Origin: Spisula solida
Taxonomy: Eukaryota; Mollusca; Bivalvia; Venerida; Mactridae
Direction: 5' to 3'
Assembly (NCBI GenBank): GCA_947247005.1
Contig: OX365957.1
Span: forward strand, 11,876,817-11,940,816
Length of the DNA stretch: 64,000 nucleotides
A program made the translations under genes and the position numbers. Positions 48,911-60,215 of the stretch are shown here, piece after piece (positions within the stretch are counted from its first letter, which is position 1; each line of letters begins with the position of its first letter). Below the pieces are notes generated by a model, which was not told where the DNA came from, searched no databases, and was given only the letters and a program-made list of their open reading frames with translations.

Positions 48911-49605
48911 TAAGTGTAAGACACCGCCAAACTCCTACGCAGTGATCTCCCTTTCCCCTACTTTGTAGTAGCGTGAGTTTGCGGACGAGTGTCTGCAGTG
49001 ATTTTAAAACACGTGTGACGGAGTCCTTTGTGGTCCTTACACAATGTCGTACTCCCAAATAATAAGAATAAGGTTGGAAATTATTCTGTAGCACCAAAGA
49101 CCTAAATATATAGCACGCGTATATATGTCGGATACAAGCTTTAAGCTTATGTTATATATGTTAACTCACAACCGACGTTAAATTATCTTATCTTATCTTA
49201 CGCACATTCATTATTTTTTCAACTTTGTGTCTGTAGTTAGGCCGTGGCTGCGGTGGCGGCGGCTGCTGCTACTGCTGCTACATGTATTTATAAATTTATT
49301 TCTACACACAATATACAATTTATATAACAAATACATATCAAACATCAACACAAGGTACATGTATGTACGAATGCAGTCCACGAACTTATAATACAACCCT
49401 CGTATACAAAGTACTTAATGTCATGGCAGTCAACATAATACATGTAAAGGATATGGCACCGAAAGAAATACACATTTATAGGATCATATTGTTACTAATT
49501 CCACTATATCATTCACAACCACACATTCAAATGCGCTTTACATAATGTTGCAGCCACAAGAGCGCGTGTGCATCCTCTACCATTGCAGATACAGCATGAT
49601 CTGAC
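48911..49605. other. No gene recognised
   Basis: Includes a short ctgctgctactgctgctaca run at about 49260. Frames up to 80 codons lack domain or splice support. Confidence 0.35.
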
Positions 49606-49840
49606 TAGAGGGACAGACTAAGAGAGGAAAGCAACCGAATGGAAAGAGATGCATTCGATACAGACATGTCCGGCGATGAAGGAGTGCACCTGGCCCTTAC
49701 CAACCCGTTCATCTCTAGTTGGGTGGGAAAGACTGGAAAGCGTTTCAGAAATAACCCAGTGCCCCGGTCGAGGATCGGAACAGGGACCTCTCGATCAGTA
49801 GTCAAAAACGTTATCCACTAGACCAATGTTCCACCCCAAT
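49606..49840 (-). mobile_element. tRNA-derived SINE, minus orientation
   Basis: Minus strand: ggtggaacattggtctagtg gives a strong A-box, and cctgttccgatcctc a B-box about 35 bp on; a body of about 150 bp follows. Confidence 0.65.
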
Positions 49841-51370
49841 TATGAATGTATTGATCATGTATCGAATTTCTTAAATCGAATTAATTATAAATACACTGCA
49901 TTTAGATAAACTAAAACACATCTTACATCTAAATAAATATGCTTCGGGTGATGGTAGACGAATTAATAGGTACGTGCTGATAGAATGGTACATTAGTGGT
50001 GTTGTCACATGATGAACCATAAAGCAACATCTTACTGCAACCACACACGTATACATTTACTGCTTGACGAACAGCATCTGTCCATCTCGCCGTTGTCCTT
50101 CTTATCTTCGGATTTTTAACCAATCGAACACATTTGGGACGAGCTAGATAGCCAGGTTAGAAGGTAACCTCACCAGCCGCATACACGACATGCACTCTTA
50201 TAACAATGTCGAACCCTCATGTCTGTTTCATTGTTTGTATAATTCAGTATTTGCGTTTATCGCTGTTTCTCAATATTTTTTTCAGTAAATATACGTTTAC
50301 AGTTTCACCAAACCAGTTTCCCTGGACTGCATTGTATACCATTTTTCACATACATAATATCAAATTTGAAATTTCGGCAAATTCCGTTACTTTTCATTTG
50401 TCAACCGATTCGTTCACGGGCGCCACATCAACTTCAAATAAAACAATACGTAGTCACATTGATACTGCTGTTTGCGGAACCTTGTGATAGCCGAGAAGTC
50501 TAATGTTTTGGCACTGCGTTGGCGCCGTACAATAGGGGCTCCTATTCTACTATTTTGGTGCAAACTATGTATTGTGGCGACCGACAAAATTCTCCTCGTA
50601 TATATTATTATTAATGATATGATACAAGTATAGTTAGTGATATTTCCTCATATCCGCCTAATACTCACGGGGTGTGCTGTAGTATCATTAGTTTACTGTT
50701 TACTTGCGAAACCTTTTTTGGGAGATTTTTTTTGCGATAGTCAAATGGTCTACTAATTAATGTTTTTCGCACTTCGAAATGATGGACGATAACGCCATAC
50801 AGTATTGGTAACGAACTTCATTACAAGTGCAAACTGATTACTAGTATTATACGAACACACAAATTAATGTATACACACTTACTCAGTCATTTAAGCAACA
50901 CTCTGTCCACAGCTGCAATATCTTGCTCATCAACCCGTCTTAAACGATACAACGTCTCCAGAGTAACCTGCTGTTACCAAAACCTCTCCAGAGTGGCCTG
51001 CTATTGAAGTAAATCTCCTCATGGGCGGTCGTTTCATAAGCCATTATTACCGTTTCAAATCATACCACAAGTTTATTTGTTTATAAAAAACAAGTACAAC
51101 ATGTAATTTTTAGACAACAATACATTTATTTCTGTAATGGTGGTATATACCGGTAATACCGTGATACATGTACATATTAGATAACACAAACGTCAAGCTC
51201 ATATACCAGCTACTCTATCCACCATTCGCTTCAATGCGGTTGGTTGAAATCCATTCCTTGTTGCTTAAAACAAAATGAAACCATTTTATACACTGGAAAA
51301 GTCGTAAATATATGATAATGTTGTGTTGCTGGATTTCCGACTGTTCCTCTCACAGTACTAGCATTCCAAT
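49841..51370. other. Region expected to hold the last depolymerase exon; none secured
   Basis: A minus frame at 49929-50123 (KNPKIRRTTARWTDAV) and a minus frame ending near 50888 were inspected. Neither resembles the family's C-terminus with adequate splice signals. Two degenerate 34-bp-type units (ggttactctggaga, ggccactctggaga, minus) lie at 50960-51005. Confidence 0.3.
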
Positions 51371-51372
51371 GA

Positions 51373-51524
51373 TTTAGGAGGTTTTATTATGAAGGGTTTC
51401 ATAAACACCAAGTGTTGGTACTCATTTGTCACATTTACAATGTACTTAGGAGGGTTATTTATGAAGGGTTTCATAGAAAAGACTTGGTGTTTGGTACTCA
51501 TTTGCCACCTTTACAATGTATATC
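51373..51524 (+). repeat. 73-bp direct duplication
   Basis: ttaggaggttttattatgaa and ttaggagggttatttatgaa start two diverged copies, both continuing gggtttcata and ending tttacaatgta. Confidence 0.8.
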
Positions 51525-51672
51525 GGATAGTGCGTGCCATTCTGGTCGCCTCTATGCAAGAATTCACGTATAGTATTGGTACTTTCTGCGTGAAATATAT
51601 ACCATATGTATACCTCATATCTCTCCACAGACATCAATTATGTAATGTTGTCACATACAGTCAAAAACTTAC

Positions 51673-51830
51673 CAAACAAGGGACCAGTGTAGCCCCACCA
51701 ATCCCAACATCCATGTGGGTTCAGTAGCACAGTGGAAGCAATAGCTTGTGGATACAGTATGATAATGTTGTTCAGTTCCCCCACTTCGTTATACCCACCA
51801 TGCCGAACATACGCCTCGCCTATTTTATGT
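51673..51830 (-). CDS. PHB depolymerase-like gene, exon 8 (last exon found)
   Basis: The acceptor tttttctttcag and donor GTAAGT bound 158 bases, phase 2 to phase 1. It encodes GYNEVGELNNIIILYPQA and NPHGCWDWWGYTG, the C-terminal signature of PHB depolymerases. Reading through the donor gives 15 further residues to a TAA at 51638, a possible unspliced end. The family normally continues with a short segment ending near a Gly-x-Gln-Met motif, so a further exon is more likely. Confidence 0.87.
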
Positions 51831-54800
51831 CTGAAAGAAAAATGGTTGTTTCCCAATCGGATTAATACAATTACCCACTCAATATCAAGCATAATTATGT
51901 ACTAGTAGTGTTTTGCTACATATTGTTCTACCTCGACCACTTGCAGCGTTCTACCTCGACAATTTGCAGCGTTCTATCTGGACCATTTGAAGCTTCCTTC
52001 CTCGACCACCTGCAGCGTTCTACCTCGACTATTTGTCGCGTTCTACATGTACCATTTGTAGCGTTCTACCTCGACCACTTGCAGCATTCTACCTCGACCA
52101 TTTGCAGCGTTCTACCTCGACCACTTGCAGCGTTCTACCTTGACCATTTGCAGCGTTCTACCTGGACCATTTACAGCGTTCTACCGCGAATATTTGCAGC
52201 GTTCTTCCACGACCATTTTCAGCGTTCTACCTGGATCATTTGCAGCGTTCTACCTGGACCACTTGCAGCGTTCTACCTCGACCACTTGCAGCGTTCTACC
52301 TCGACCACTTGCAGCGTTCTACCTGGACCATTTGCAGAGTTCTATCTCGACCATTTTCAGCGTTCTACCGCGACCATTTGCAGAGTTCCACCTCGACCAT
52401 TTTCAGCGTTCTATCTGGATCATTTGCAGCGTTCTATCTCGACCACTTGCAGCGTTCTACCACGACCATTTGCAGCGTTCTACCTCGATCATTTGCAGCG
52501 TTCTACCTGGACCATTTTCAGCGTTTTACCTCGACTATTTGCAGCGTTCTACCTCGACCATTTGCAGCGTTCTACCTCGACCACTTGCAGCGTTCTACCT
52601 CGACCATTTGCCGCGTTCTACTTTGACGATTTGCAGCGTTCACCCACGACCATTTGCAACGTTCTACCACGACCATTTGCAGCGTTCTACCACGACCATT
52701 TGCAGCGTTCTACTTTGACCATTTGCAGCGTTCTATTCGACCATTGGCAGCGTTCTACCACGACCACTTGCAGCGTTCGACCACGACCACTTGCAGCGTT
52801 CTACCACGACCACTTGCAGCGTTCTACCACGACCATTTGCAGCGTTCTACCACGACCATTTGTAGCGTTCTACTTTGACCATTTGCAGCGTTCTATTCGA
52901 CCATTGGCAGCGTTCTACTTCGACCATTGGCAGCGTTCTACCTCGACCACTGGCAGCGTTCTACCACGACCACTTGCAGCGTTCTACCACGACCACTTGC
53001 AGCGTTCTACCACGACCACTTGCAGCGTTCTACCTCGACCACTTGCAGCGTTCTACCTCGACCACTTGCAGCGTTCTACCTCGACCACTTGCAGCGTTCT
53101 ACCTCGACCACTGGCAGCGTTCTACCACGACCACTTGCAGCGTTCTACCACGACCACTTGCAGCGTTCTACCTCGACCACTTGCAGCGTTCTACCTTGAT
53201 CACTTGCAGCGTTCTACCACGACCACTTGCAGCGTTCTACCTCGACCACATGCAGCGTTCTACCACGACCACTTGCAGCGTTTTACCTCGACCACTTGCA
53301 GCGTTTTACCACGACCACTTGCAGCGTTCTACCTCGACCACTTGCAGCGTTCTACCTTGATCACTTGCAGCGTTCTACCACGACCACTTGCAGCGTTCTA
53401 CCTCGACCACTTGCAGCGTTCTACCTCGACCACTTGCAGCGTTCTACCACGGCCATACGCAGCGTTCTACATCGACCACTTGCAGCGTTCTACCTCGACC
53501 ACTTGCAGCGTTCTACCTCGACCACTTGCAGCGTTCTACCTTGATCACTTGCAGCGTTCTACCTTGATCACTTGCAGCGTTCTACCTTGATCACTTGCAG
53601 CGTTCTACATCGACCACTTGCAGCGTTCTACCTCGACCACTTGCAGCGTTCTACCTCGACCACTTGCAGCGTTCTACCACGGCCATACGCAGCGTTCTAC
53701 ATCGACCACTTGCAGCGTTCTACCTCGACCACTTGCAGCGTTCTACCTCGACCACTTGCAGCGTTCTACCTTGATCACTTGCAGCGTTCTACCTCGACCA
53801 TTTGCAGCGTTCTACCTCGACCACTTGCAGCGTTCTACCTTGATCACTTGCAGCGTTCTACCTTGATCACTTGCAGCGTTCTACCTTGATCACTTACAGC
53901 GTTCTACCTCAACCACCGTTCTGTGGTGTTTTACCACACATAGTGTTCCCTTTGCAGTGTTCTATGTCACACCGCACAGTACAGGTACGATTCCGTATTT
54001 AGGTGCAAACTATTATAATCATATACGAAATTAGTTAACATATGTTCTATGCACATATTCATAAAAAAGTCCAGACAAGGTTAATATAACTGGACAATAC
54101 GAATCATAAAAGATGTTACTTGTACTTACTGGCCCATATCACAACCATGAAAAGCAACATGTAGTTTACATTCTGGAAATACAAATATAAATTACATGCG
54201 AGAATAAAGTGGACATGTAGATCTAGTCGTCATTCTGGGAAATACAAATAGATAGTGCGAGTAGTGGACATCTGTACAAATGCTTTTAAATCCTTATCTT
54301 GAAATACACATGGTCCCTAGATTATGTACCCTAATCATTATTGACTTGCAGCCATGAAATACACTCGAAAAAGTCATTTGCCAAATTTGTATACGGTGAA
54401 AAAGTACACATGTATTAAGAAATGCAAAACGAAACACGTATAGATCGCCGGAAATGGCAATATGATAGTTGTCCCATGTGTATGGCATTATGATTGATCT
54501 AGGATAGAGCGTCATTATGGCATGACTTACGTGTGGTTTTATCAGCACAGCCTGATGGTACATATATATACCCAACATTATCCATACTGTACATGCCCGG
54601 TGTGCTGACATAGAAGAAATCATCCTGACCGAACATCAACAACTGAAACAACCAAACAATATATCATGTAATATTAACAAATGTACTGCATCCAGTGGGG
54701 ATTTCCCATCAGGCTTTTGGATAATCTGACAGAGTAAAAAAATGACTAAGGAGTTTGTTTGCTCCTCAGAGACTATAGATCTAGCCCTGGCTGCTACTAC

Positions 54801-57800
54801 ATAGGAGACCAGGAGAACACATACTTATTAAAGAGTGGCCGGGGATAAATCACCTATTATACTATACAACTACGTCACAGAATTCCACAAGTAACTAAAC
54901 TTAATGTAAATCAGAGGCACGAAAAAACATGATATTGAGTCAGGACTGTTGACTAATTCTATTTATTTAAAAGAAAATAGAGTTTGATTAGTATATGGTA
55001 TAGTATATAGGTTTAATATCGTTCCCGGCTTTTCTACGTTAAAATGATTTAATGATTAAGACGCCGGTAACCAACACGTCATACAAGGGAGCAGTCCTGA
55101 GAATGGCATGAGGAATTATTCCATATATTTCATTTCATTGTAGGCTAGATCAACTTACATGCAATAGTTCTTGAAAAAAATGCTATATATGGGTACATTT
55201 GTATATTTATTCAGTGGGTATAGAATAATAGGTGACTTGTTTTAACTGATATGACTTGTACAATTATTATACGACGGTTTATACATGCTTGACGTCACAT
55301 TTGTTGTGTATGTTCTACTGCTGATAACTCATAACTGATAAGCAACATACTTCAAAGACTAAAGAGAGAGGCTATACGACGTACATATAGTTGGCTTTGT
55401 GCATACATGTATATTTTCTTACTCAATTAATTCAGCATTACGTTTATGTTCTAGCGTTTATCTCAAAACATTTTGATCAGCCCATGTATACTACTAGAAG
55501 AATGCTGAACGATACGGTTACCTGTCCTTTCTGTTGTGTATTACTGGTGGGCATCTAGAAACATAAATAGAGCACTTATATTAGAACACTGTTTACTCGT
55601 TGTACACCTACATATGCTACTGCATAGAAATAACTTACTTATTTAAAACGACTTACTGTATATCATATAATTATTTGCTAAACCATTTCAAGTGCAAAAA
55701 TCAACTATTAATCGAACCCATGCATCAGAACCGTAGGCCATCGGGTCCCTATGATAACAAGAGTATTTTTGTCAATTTCTGGCTCTATTATTCAAGACAA
55801 TCCAGCATATAATGTGTTTGCAATGTTTTCGTAATGTTTTTGTTTTAACACAAACTAAAATGTATTCTGCTAAAAAGACAATATTAAGTCAGACAGGGAA
55901 GGCAGCACTCAGCTTAACCAGCCGAGCACAGAACACATAAAACACACACAAGGTACAATGCCCACCTGAACCAGCCGAGTACAGAAAACATGGTAACATG
56001 CACGACACAATGCCTTGTCACTTTCAGAAGACCCAGTAAAAATACCACCTGTACGTATAGCGTATTTGAAGCTGTTCTGTGAATTTGCACAGTGATTATA
56101 CTCAAGATGATCCATTATACCAACATCCAAGCACACACAATAAAGCCTCTATTGCATACACTACGTTTTTCTTTGGTTTGCCCTAGAAACACAGCTTTTG
56201 AACACCATATCGAACATCGTCTACAATTTTTGAGAGGAGTGATCACAAAAGCTAACAATGGAAAACTGATGGAGGACACGTACCTTGAGATGACCACCGT
56301 ATATATGGTTCAGTAAATGATAGGCTGCGGAATAATTACAATTACTTAGATAGTGTGTATTTGTGGCTGCCTGGTTACACTGACCACCGTAGTTCTCCGT
56401 AGGCTAAAAACACATAGGCTACTCCTTTAATACCATACAATATATCATTATTCATTACTTCCATTTACGCTCATCTGATTTTATGTATACTGTTATAATC
56501 TTAGTTAACACAAAACATAACCGCCGTATTTAATTTTCGATGTCCAACAAGGACCAACAATCTTGCAAAAAGCAGGCTATAATCTTGTGTGTTGCCTTAC
56601 AGAATTAGCAACTGGTGGCGAAGAAGTGGTGCAGGTTTCAAAGCGATTAACTTTGGTTAATAAAGGAAAAAAGTTGACCTAAACATTGTATTTAAAGAAG
56701 ATATTTAAGTATGGAATTATGGTTTTTGTTTTACAGAGTCATGATTTGATGTTGAACAAGACTGGTACGCGTTGCAAGTTTTAAAGCTATAACTTTGATA
56801 AAGAGTTTAGGAGAAAAGTTGACCAAACCATAACTTAACCTGATAACATAAATGTCGACGCCGATCAAGTGTTGAAAATAAGTATTTTTTCTCTAAATGA
56901 TCAGGCCCCAATTCCACGAAAAAACTTAAGTTATTGCTCAGCTGAGACTGTTATTTTTTATTTATTTCATGACTACAAGTATAGTCTTGTGATGTAGATT
57001 GCTACCCGAAACTGTGTATTTATTGCTAAATAATGATATAGTAGGTGATCCTCATGGAAATCCAACAGTAATTAATAATAAAGAACGGCATACTTGAGCC
57101 TATTATAACAGACTTAAGTTTTTGCTTTAGATGTTTATAACTTTAAAGCACTATTTTCTGTAGAAATTTGACTTATTATGTATTGCTCTATTACATATGC
57201 ATCTAACTGTGATGAAACAGTATATACAAGTATACATGAAAGTCATTTAACCAACAAAACATGTTTTTAAAATAGCAGTCTCAGCTGAGCAATAACTTAA
57301 GTTTTTTCGTGGAATTGGGACCAGATATACTACAACAGTTTGTACATGCAAATCTTCCACAGTTTTTGTGAATATCAACATCGTCATCTTCTTAACATAC
57401 TGAATATGCATGACTAGCGTTTGAACTGATACTTGACCAGGGGTGGTATTCAATATTGATCTTACTTGACTTAAGGATAAGGACACCAATCAGATTACAC
57501 CATATTAAACTCTTGGTCAGTAACAGGCAATATGATTGGCTATCCTTATTCTCCAATGACATAAGATCAATATTGAATACCAATATTAATCTTACTTGAC
57601 TTAAGAATAAGGACAACCAATCAGATCACACTATATTAAACTCTTGGTTAGTAACAGGCGATATGATTGGCTATCCTTATTCTCCAATTGAATAAAATCA
57701 ATATTGAATACCACCCCTGAACTACTGAATATACATTACAATTAATACCATAAAACTGTACCATGCAATGTTCAGAATTTATATTGAACACTGTGTGGAT

Positions 57801-59644
57801 GTTTGCTTTATCCGTCACAAAATAGTCGTAGAAAGCTTCTGTAATATGTCCAATTCCTGCAAATAGACAAACATCAATATAAGTATACAGTTGTGTAGAA
57901 CATTGGAGTTACTCCTTATTTGCTGAAATATTCTACCTGGTCCCTAACTTGTGTACGTGTACATATCGCTGGCTTAGAATTACAAGGTCGTAAGTACTAC
58001 TTTTAAGAAGACTCATGTATATGTGAAATCAGCATCTCATGGCGCTTCTTACGGGCCTATTTTCGTGTTGACCAAACTGATGTTTAAAAAGATTGTTTTT
58101 CCATAAGTAAAGAGTAGTTTTCAATTATATTTTGCTTGTTTTCTCAAAATGTTGATTTTGTACTTACGACCTTCTAATTCTAAGCCAGCGATATGTTTTG
58201 TAGCAGTTAACGTGATGCTGAATCAGTCTAACAACTTGACTAGTTTCTAGAAACATTGTATTATACCTGGGTTAACGACGGAGTCGGATTTTCCATTGTA
58301 GATATAGACCTTGTCATTTGCCATATTGGATGTAGCATCAATGTTGCCCACGTGAGCACCTGACTGTGTGGTCAGTTCCAGTGCACTGGGTACGATAGCT
58401 GATGGTGTTTGCATGCATACAGTGACGGCGAGGGCAGCATTACCCGCAGAACATGCAAACGGTGCTGAAACGAATAGATTGTTGTGCGCATACTACTATA
58501 GCTGGGAGTATCTCCTAGCTGCAAGATGATACTAACAAAACTATGTATGTATTGTATTCAATTAAACAATTTGAACGATCGAAATGTCACATTGAAATGT
58601 TTGAGCCTTAAAAGGCCTTAAATAGGCTTTATATATGAAACTGTTAAAAGCGGGCACCGTTTTACTGTTTTCATTACATATATCATTCTGGTTGCCGAGT
58701 ACAATTGTAAATCTGTTGGAAACAGTCGCTACTTAATATGCTGATCTAATGTTCTGTCCAACTCTTCAAGCTTGAAGATTTAGTAGAAGGCTTTCTCATA
58801 ATGTAGAAAAACACAATGTTCAACCAAATACTCGTCAACATAAAAAAAAATATTTAACATGTAATCCTGGTCGTATTAGTAGGCCGTATCGTTAAATATA
58901 CATGTACAAACTTGTCATGTGGAACTATTGAGCTAATTCTTAAGGAAAAGACAACTCTGTGAAAAGTGATTTTTGTACCTGTGTGTTTGTACGAGTTGTT
59001 TCCCTTTACACCACAAAAATCGATAAACATTCCCCATACACAACAATTTCGCTTATCTTAATCCAATCGATTCAGATCGATGTCGGCTATTTCCGTTAGT
59101 GGTCGTAAATTTACTGAGGTTTCGGTAGTCTAGGTTTGTCCATTGAACACCACCATATATAAAACATCATTAAAAAGAGATCAAGAGTCAATCCCTAGAA
59201 ATGATTGTAACTTACGGCCGGCAATAACTCCTACACCCATAAACGTTCTAGAAAATATAACATGCATCTGTGTTGCCATGCCAGCACCGGATGAAATACC
59301 AGATACAGATATGCTGGACCTGTCAACATTGTATTCTTCTGTAAGATAAATGTAAAGTGAGGATTAGCAAAGTGTTATTAAGATTTATATCATCTAGCGT
59401 TGTGTTGAACATATTAGTCCTTACGTGTGTTACAAATACCAGTCCAATTGAACATGAATTAACAGCATCGCCATTTATACGCTTTGAAAACTGTTTCTGA
59501 AAATCGTCAAAATAATAAAGTTTGATTTACTGCAACGTAATATTAAATATACATACTTAGTCTTTGTCCACTGGAGAAAAACAAAAATGAATACGTCACA
59601 TGTAATACACAAGAAAGTAGTCCAAAATATCCAAGACTGTACAT
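51673..59644 (-). CDS. Secreted PHB depolymerase-like serine esterase, 8 exons assembled, 3' end missing
   Basis: Eight minus-strand exons (59557-59644, 59216-59338, 58267-58464, 57762-57856, 56284-56403, 54531-54642, 54130-54172, 51673-51830) join through GT-AG introns in compatible phases (1,1,1,0,0,1,2) into 312 continuous codons. Residues 1-25 look like a signal peptide. A lipase box GISSG gives catalytic Ser45; GKSDSVV gives Asp131; SEHCMPT gives His166; FHGC (253-256) is the likely oxyanion motif; NPHGCWDWWGYTG (297-309) is a family signature. This is the esterase/PHB depolymerase family, which hydrolyses short-chain polyhydroxyalkanoate outside the cell. The oxyanion motif lies after the triad, the circularly permuted (type II) order known from the fungal Penicillium funiculosum enzyme. 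Many cysteines fit a secreted protein. The GTAAGT after residue 312 needs a further short exon that I could not identify. Family call is strong; substrate is inferred. Confidence 0.85.
51923..53925 (+). repeat. 23-bp satellite inside a depolymerase intron, about 87 copies
   Basis: Unit gcagcgttctacctcgacca plus ctt, spacing exactly 23 bp, with cctcg/ccacg/ccttg and cactt/cattt subtypes in blocks. Since 23 is not a multiple of three and the plus unit has no stop, a frame of 560 codons results with a 23-residue period; minus frames contain tag every 69 bp. It fills most of the intron between exons 7 and 8. Confidence 0.97.
54130..54172 (-). CDS. PHB depolymerase-like gene, exon 7 (43-bp micro-exon, oxyanion motif)
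   Basis: A very short exon lies between gtatttccag and GTAAGT. Phase 1 to phase 2 fits both neighbours exactly. It encodes QCKLHVAFHGCDMGQ, the conserved LHVAFHGC strand and loop that supplies the oxyanion hole. The motif match makes it secure despite its length. Confidence 0.86.
54531..54642 (-). CDS. PHB depolymerase-like gene, exon 6
   Basis: The acceptor tgtttcag and donor GTAAGT bound 112 bases, phase 0 to phase 1. The product carries FGQDDFF and GYIYVPSGC, matching the family's segment just before the oxyanion strand. Confidence 0.86.
54643..56283. other. Depolymerase intron 5
   Basis: Contains at 55889-55990 two copies of ccagccgag(c/t)acag text with gtcagacagggaaggcagca, a dispersed repeat also at 17989 and 23062. 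Nothing else recognised. Confidence 0.45.
56284..56403 (-). CDS. PHB depolymerase-like gene, exon 5
   Basis: The acceptor tgtgtttttag and donor GTACGT bound exactly 40 codons in phase 0. The product begins PTENYGGQCN, completing the HCMPT motif with exon 4, and continues through YLSNCNYSAAYHLLNHIYG, a helix preserved in the family (NCNYDAA-like). Confidence 0.87.
56904..57322. mobile_element. MITE with 50-bp inverted ends, in depolymerase intron 4
   Basis: Left ggccccaattccacgaaaaa and cttaagttattgctcagctg are mirrored almost perfectly at 57273-57322. About 420 bp, non-coding. Confidence 0.85.
57438..57719. mobile_element. MITE with two internal ~130-bp repeats, in depolymerase intron 4
   Basis: Ends caggggtggtattcaatatt and its exact complement at the right. 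Inside, a unit with ttaaactcttgg and tatgattggctatcctta occurs twice. Confidence 0.85.
57762..57856 (-). CDS. PHB depolymerase-like gene, exon 4 (catalytic His)
   Basis: The acceptor gtctatttgcag and donor GTACAG bound 95 bases. The frame continues from the single G left by exon 3 and ends in phase 0. The product includes ITEAFYDYFVTDKANIHTVF and ends NINSEHCM, where His is the expected catalytic base. Confidence 0.87.
57969..58188 (+). mobile_element. MITE family A, copy 2, in depolymerase intron 3
   Basis: Ends ctggcttagaattacaaggt and cttctaattctaagccag, near-perfect inverted repeats, extended by flanking atatcg/cgatat. Confidence 0.85.
58267..58464 (-). CDS. PHB depolymerase-like gene, exon 3 (catalytic Asp)
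   Basis: The acceptor tcgtttcag and donor GTATAA bound 198 bases, phase 1 to phase 1. The product starts PPFACSAGNAALAVTVCM, contains GNIDATSNMANDKVYIYNG, and ends GKSDSVVNPG, where Asp of the catalytic triad is expected. This matches the segment between nucleophile and acid in PHB depolymerases. Confidence 0.88.
59216..59338 (-). CDS. PHB depolymerase-like gene, exon 2 (lipase box)
   Basis: The acceptor ttatcttacag precedes 123 bases ending at GTAAGT. Two bases, 40 codons and one base give phase 1 to phase 1. The product contains SISVSGISSGAGMATQMH, the nucleophile elbow with catalytic Ser in GISSG, then FMGVGVIAG, a typical strand after the elbow in this family. Confidence 0.88.
59557..59644 (-). 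CDS. PHB depolymerase-like gene, exon 1 (start codon and signal peptide)
   Basis: ATG at 59644 opens 29 codons: a short polar start, then a hydrophobic run (GLLSCVLHV, FLFF) ending SSGQRL, as in a signal peptide. The exon stops before GTATGT in phase 1, and its last A joins the AA of the next exon to make a Lys codon, giving RLKEYNVD, which runs straight into the family's first strand and lipase box. Choice of this exon rests on the exact phase match and on the family's short N-terminus. A 5' UTR intron cannot be excluded. Confidence 0.7.
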
Positions 59645-59933
59645 TTTATGATTCCGGTATTTTAATAAAGACTTCAATGAACAGTGTTTAAGATTGTTTA
59701 TCTAGGTACATGTAGATAGAATGTACGTAATTAATACCAGAAACATGATTGTGCACAAGGGGTTAATTATAAGACTATAAGTGGAACGTTATCTTCTCTT
59801 TAAATTGTAACATTCCACAAACTTAAATCGCTCCGGTCAACAAAACAATTGTATGGATGGCATTGGTGATGAAGTCTGTCTCGATATGTCGAGCTAATAC
59901 ATCTGCGGTAGATACGGAGTTGCATATGTCTGC
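59645..59933. other. Upstream region of the PHB depolymerase-like gene
   Basis: AT-rich sequence lies between the start codon and the 27-bp array. On the minus strand I see TTATAATTA-like A/T runs but no convincing TATA or initiator placement. No promoter is called. Confidence 0.3.
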
Positions 59934-60215
59934 GTGGTATATTGAGTTGCATATATATCCGCGGTATATCGAGTTAAATATATCGCCGCGGTATATCGAG
60001 TTGAATATATCTTCGCGGTTTATCGAGTTGTATATATCTCCGCGGTATATTGAGTTGTGTATATCTCCGCGGTTTATCGAGTTGGGTATATCTCCGCGGT
60101 ATATCGAGTTGCATATATCCCCGCGGTATATCGAGTTGGATATAACTCCGCGGTTTATCGAGTTGGCTTTATTTCCGCGGTATATCGAGTTATACACTGT
60201 ATATCGAGTTTAATA
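59934..60215. repeat. 27-bp minisatellite, about 10 copies, upstream of the depolymerase gene
   Basis: Unit gcggtatatcgagttgaata plus tatctcc, spacing exactly 27 bp (59961, 59988, 60015). As 27 is a multiple of three, frames stay open on both strands with 9-residue periods (YIELHISPR plus; NSIYRGDIF minus). It lies about 290 bp upstream of the start codon. Confidence 0.92.

Noticed and set aside
50050..50110. Candidate last exon of the depolymerase (minus, ending DGQMLFVKQ then stop)
   Set aside because: Phase fits and a Gly-Gln-Met occurs, but the acceptor has no pyrimidine tract and the preceding residues do not resemble the family.
50888..51000. Minus frame ending near a TGA at 50890 as the depolymerase C-terminus
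   Set aside because: It overlaps degenerate 34-bp-type repeats, and the required phase leads to an unrelated short peptide.
51908..53590. 560-codon plus-strand frame over the 23-bp satellite and its overlapping frames
   Set aside because: Perfect 23-residue periodicity follows from a stop-free 23-bp unit, and all three frames are open. It lies within an intron of the depolymerase gene on the other strand.
59823..60213. Facing frames of about 120 codons on both strands
   Set aside because: Translations of a 27-bp minisatellite; no start context, splice signal or domain.
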